A DNA stretch of 64,000 bases from Phylloscopus collybita (Eukaryota > Chordata > Aves > Passeriformes > Phylloscopidae). A program made the position numbers and the translations under genes. The stretch covers positions 26,773,501-26,837,500 of the forward strand of contig JAJNNQ010000009.1 of assembly GCA_027886175.1 (NCBI GenBank), read 5' to 3'. Of the stretch, positions 60,701 through 64,000 are shown piece after piece (the first letter of the stretch is position 1; each line of letters starts with the position of its first letter). The notes below the pieces were generated by a model. That model searched no databases and was not told where the DNA came from. It saw only the letters and a list, made by a program, of their open reading frames with translations.

Positions 60701-63004
60701 TCCAAAACCTTGCTATTATTTCCATGAAAAAAAGAATCCAAGGTAAATCAAATAAAAATCTTAAAAATTTCAGTGTACTGCTTTTGAATAATAGTATCCA
60801 CAGTTTTAAGACAGACAGTCCATTAAATAGAAAAAAGATTATTTTTACATATAGCAAGAGAGTACAAAAGCACAGCTTTTGTAATTTTGGTAATATTGCA
60901 GTTCTACAAACATATTGCATAGTATGTGTAAGAAAATAGTTCCCATCTTTTTATATATACTTCTATACACAAGAAAACCATTAACATGAAGGTTACAAAA
61001 TAAAAATGGTTAGCAGACCTTTACTGAGTAGTGTTTGAAACAATAAGACACTCAGATTTTCATCCAACTTTCATGTGCATTACAGTGAAGCAGCTGATAA
61101 TTCCATAGTCTAAAGTTTGTGGGGTTTTAGATTTTTTTTTTTTTTTTATTTAGCAATTATTTGGAAGCTAAAAACAAAGCAAAACAAACAAACAAACAAA
61201 CAAAACACCACCACCCACCCCCCCCCCCAAAAGATACATTGTGTTAGCAATCAAATATCTTAAACATCTTTCATTATATCCTTCTAGACATTTATGGCTG
61301 TATCTTCCAGACTTAATAACCCTCTGCATCTAAAATGGTCGAAAGCAAATTCTTTTATCCAGTCAAGCCAAACAAACCAGTATAACTTCTCTTCAAAGAA
61401 GCAATGTCTTGGCATGTTTTCGTAGGAACACCTAAAGACCCCCATATGCATGAATAGTAACATAATTACAAGACATTGACAAAAAAATTAAACCTTGGAT
61501 AAAAGTGAAAATCTACAGCTCAAAATGCTGCACAGATCTAAACTATGTTACATTTCATGTTGTAATTACAACTTTTCATCTCTTCATTCCAACAGAATTA
61601 GTAGAAACAGCAGTGTCATAGTGTTGGATATAATAGAAGTGTCTGTCTTTGGTCTTAACATTTAACCAATGGATGAACTGCAATACAAACCATACAGCTA
61701 ACAGTGCTCAGAGAGGTTGGCTGATGTTTTTATTTTTCTCTTTTTTTTTTTTTTTTCCAAACAAGAAAGAGACAGTGACATGTATAACATGACACAAATA
61801 TTTTTACAGGAGATAAATCTATCATATATATTAAATACATGTAGCCAATAAGGTCTTTGCAGATATTTCATTGTTGTCATAAGGATGGCATCTTAACTTT
61901 TTATTATGGCTAATGCATTGAAATCACTTGTTCAATACTGCCTGAAATCATGTGGGCTAGAAATACCTTTTGAAATTAAATATGTTTTCTTCCCTTCTTA
62001 CAGTTTTCAATAGATTTAAAGTAAAACATCACTATTATGGAATTCACCAGAATATTATGAGAACTTGCTGCTCTATCCCATAAGTTGTTGAAGCTCTTAA
62101 ATATTTTCTATTTCATATTGGTGAGACTCCAATAATGAATATCCTGACAGTGCGGAGCTACATGAATTTACTGGTGTTTTTTAGGAGTCCAATGCACTTT
62201 CCACATATGTCTTCTGAGATCTCTTCATACAAAGTGGCAAAATATTTCAGTCTTGCTGTTGATATTAATCTAGTAATTTTTTTTTCCTACCAGCCCATTC
62301 CCAACCGAGTTAGTGTGAAATTTATTAAGTTTGGGTCCTTCCATCCAGTGAACAGACATTTTTTAAACCAATGAAAGGTAAATAATCTCAGAAGGTGAAG
62401 AACAAACAAGTAAGAATTTTTCAGTGGAAAATTCATGACAAAGTATCTGCAAGTTATCCTGCAGGTTTGTTTGAGGAGAAAAAAAGCTCCTCAGCTTTTT
62501 TGTTACTTATATGCAATTTGTAGGAAGCCACGTTTTAATTCACCAAATAGGTTAGTCACTATATTTGTTCATCTTATAAGCAACAGGTATATTTAGGTGT
62601 GCACAGATAATGAATACACATAGCTGTGTCCTCATACATGTCTTTATATTTCTCCTCCTGAAATTCATTACTATCACTCCACCATTCTATTACTTGTGTG
62701 CATAAGAAAAAGACATCTATATCCCTACAGTTATAAGGGTGTGTTGTATGGCTGCACTTTCTAATGTTTTATTGTTATCTTCTTTGTCATGTGTAACTCC
62801 TTTTGTCCCTTTTACTATCTTCAAAATCCTCATGTTCTAATACATTTTCTTGCAATCTTTTCTAGTATATTTTCTTTCAAAGAAGATAAATCTCAAATAG
62901 ATAACAAGTCAGCTGTTAACAGCCTTCTTTTGAAAACACAAAAGAATAAATTTTAAATCTTCATTTAACTGTTTCAAACAGCAAATACAGAATTCTTGCT
63001 ATGG
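57792..63004. other. AT-rich unique sequence without a gene
   Basis: No gene recognised. Includes an (AAAC)n run followed by C11 at 61172-61228 and a poly-T run near 61739-61756. Open frames up to 124 codons (minus strand 59771-60145) have no domain. Confidence 0.65.
61172..61228. repeat. (AAAC)n followed by an 11-base C run
   Basis: CAAA/CAAAC units pass through CCACCACCCA into C11 (61218-61228). The minus strand therefore carries G11, which can form G-rich structures and is a common sequencing trouble spot. Confidence 0.85.
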
Positions 63005-63094
63005 GGTGAAATTCACACCTCTGAAGAAGGCCAACGGTAAGGCAAGCACCAGTCAAGCCATTGACATATCTTCTGCATAGGAGTGAATTTCACC
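63005..63094. mobile_element. Foldback (MITE-like) element of about 90 bp
   Basis: GGTGAAATTCAC (63005-63016) and GTGAATTTCACC (63083-63094) are perfect 12-bp inverted repeats. The pairing continues inward with single mismatches: 63018-63020/63079-63081, 63022-63023/63076-63077, then 63025-63029/63070-63074. About 22 pairs result around a loop of about 40 bases. Ends of the form GGGTGAAATTCAC with an imperfect interior resemble foldback MITE-type repeats I know from reptile genomes. That identification is from memory. A microRNA precursor is the main alternative, but the loop is long and the ends are very repeat-like. No target duplication was seen. Confidence 0.55.
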
Positions 63095-63186
63095 TGAAGT
63101 GAAAACAAAGTCAGCAGTATTATGTGTTAATAAGATGCCAAGAGAATCACCGCACTAGTTTCCTCATTTTCATTTCTTTTCTCTGG

Positions 63187-63268
<82 letters not shown>
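63187..63268. repeat. Uninterrupted poly-A run of 82
   Basis: Eighty-two A with no interruption, starting after CTCTGG and ending before GTGTAG. It creates a spurious poly-lysine open frame at 63124-63309. Upstream sequence is not a recognisable retrocopy, and CR1 elements do not leave poly-A tails. It may be a true expanded mononucleotide repeat or partly an assembly effect. Confidence 0.95.
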
Positions 63269-63270
<2 letters not shown>

Positions 63271-64000
63271 GTAGAAATACCCACCTTGCACCATCTCCCC
63301 TGGCTTTAGATTTACTTTGCAAAAGCTCTAATTTCATTGGTGATCTTTGATTCAGAAGCCTCTAAAAATACAAGCTAGGTGATGTAATCTAAAGAATAAA
63401 ATTAAAAAGCATACTTACCTCACACAATCAAGCCATCTTCCACATTAGGAAATATTTTTATATTGTTTTACTTTCCTGGGCTCTGCAAGTTTCAAGATAC
63501 TCTTGTTAATCAATATTGTGACAAATTTACCACCAGCATACCAAAGCATTTTTTTTAAGATTTCAATTACCAATCAAGCCAAATAAGTATGAAAATTGAT
63601 ACAAGAAAGAAATCCCACATGAAATTTGTCAAAAAAGAAAGTCAGTAGTGAGATCTCAGTGCAAATGTGGCTGCATAATTTAAACACAGACCTGGTAAAG
63701 TCAATGTAATTTCGATGTACTTTTTAATACTGAATGTCATCTAATATGTGGTTTTATATATACTACTATTACTTTGAAACCTCAGCAGCAGGTAAACAAA
63801 AGAGAATAATAAATGTGAACGTCATACAAGTTGTTAGTGCACTGCTTTTCAGCATCACATGTTACATTACTACCAATGTTTGTTCTGTGTTCAAGTGGCA
63901 GCAGTTAGACATAGTCAGAAAATGGGCAAGATGTACCTTCGAAGATTTCTCTCTTGGTTTTATATTTGCCAATTATAAGAACCTTGTGAAGAGCAATAAA
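63269..64000. other. AT-rich unique sequence without a gene
   Basis: Nothing recognised between the poly-A run and the end of the window. Confidence 0.6.

Noticed and set aside
63124..63309. Poly-lysine open frame
   Set aside because: Translation of the A82 homopolymer.
1..64000. CRISPR arrays, bacterial operons, riboswitches or phage genes
   Set aside because: The window is vertebrate chromosomal DNA; no regularly spaced repeat arrays, ribosome-binding sites or dense coding are present.

Overview
This window reads as a piece of an avian, probably songbird, nuclear chromosome that holds no protein-coding gene I can support. The bird assignment rests on several CR1 LINE 3' ends carrying the terminal motif family related to ATTCTATGATT, a decayed CR1 reverse-transcriptase fragment, and a cluster of long terminal repeats (LTRs) whose sequences I recognise from memory as passerine endogenous-retrovirus LTRs. 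The sequence is AT-rich with no operons, no dense coding and no long open frames. The longest open frames are about 120-150 codons; they either sit inside LTRs or have no recognisable domain. It is best described as an intergenic desert or the interior of a very large intron.

Layout. 1-5.4 kb: AT-rich unique sequence. 5.4-6.05 kb: an inactivated internal CR1 ORF2 fragment. 6.06-17.8 kb: mostly unique sequence with a short antisense CR1 tail (9.74 kb) and two copies of a 90-bp direct repeat about 1.58 kb apart (10.98 and 12.56 kb). 17.8-18.4 kb: a compound (TC)/(TATC)/(CATC) microsatellite and an A/C-rich tract. 18.4-32.4 kb: unique sequence, including a stretch at 26.4-26.9 kb that looks like a candidate conserved noncoding element. 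32.4-38.0 kb: the repeat-rich core, with at least five LTR units. One is a 505-bp solo LTR with a 6-bp target-site duplication that landed inside an older antisense LTR. Another is a 297-bp solo LTR with its own 6-bp duplication. A third is a minus-strand LTR of about 520 bp with a 4-bp duplication. 38-64 kb: unique sequence with CR1 tails at 41.8, 51.9, 52.5 and 57.3 kb, a decayed LTR at 45.7-46.1 kb, a GC-rich island at 39.96-40.45 kb, and near the right end an imperfect foldback element (63.0 kb) beside an uninterrupted run of 82 adenines.

Nothing here works together as a pathway. The history visible is one of repeated retrotransposon insertion followed by decay. I found no new defence, metabolic or mobile system. 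The most useful leads are the foldback element, the 90-bp direct-repeat pair, the dated nested LTR insertion and the unexplained tandem blocks around the LTR cluster. LTR and CR1 family assignments are from memory and were not checked by a database search.
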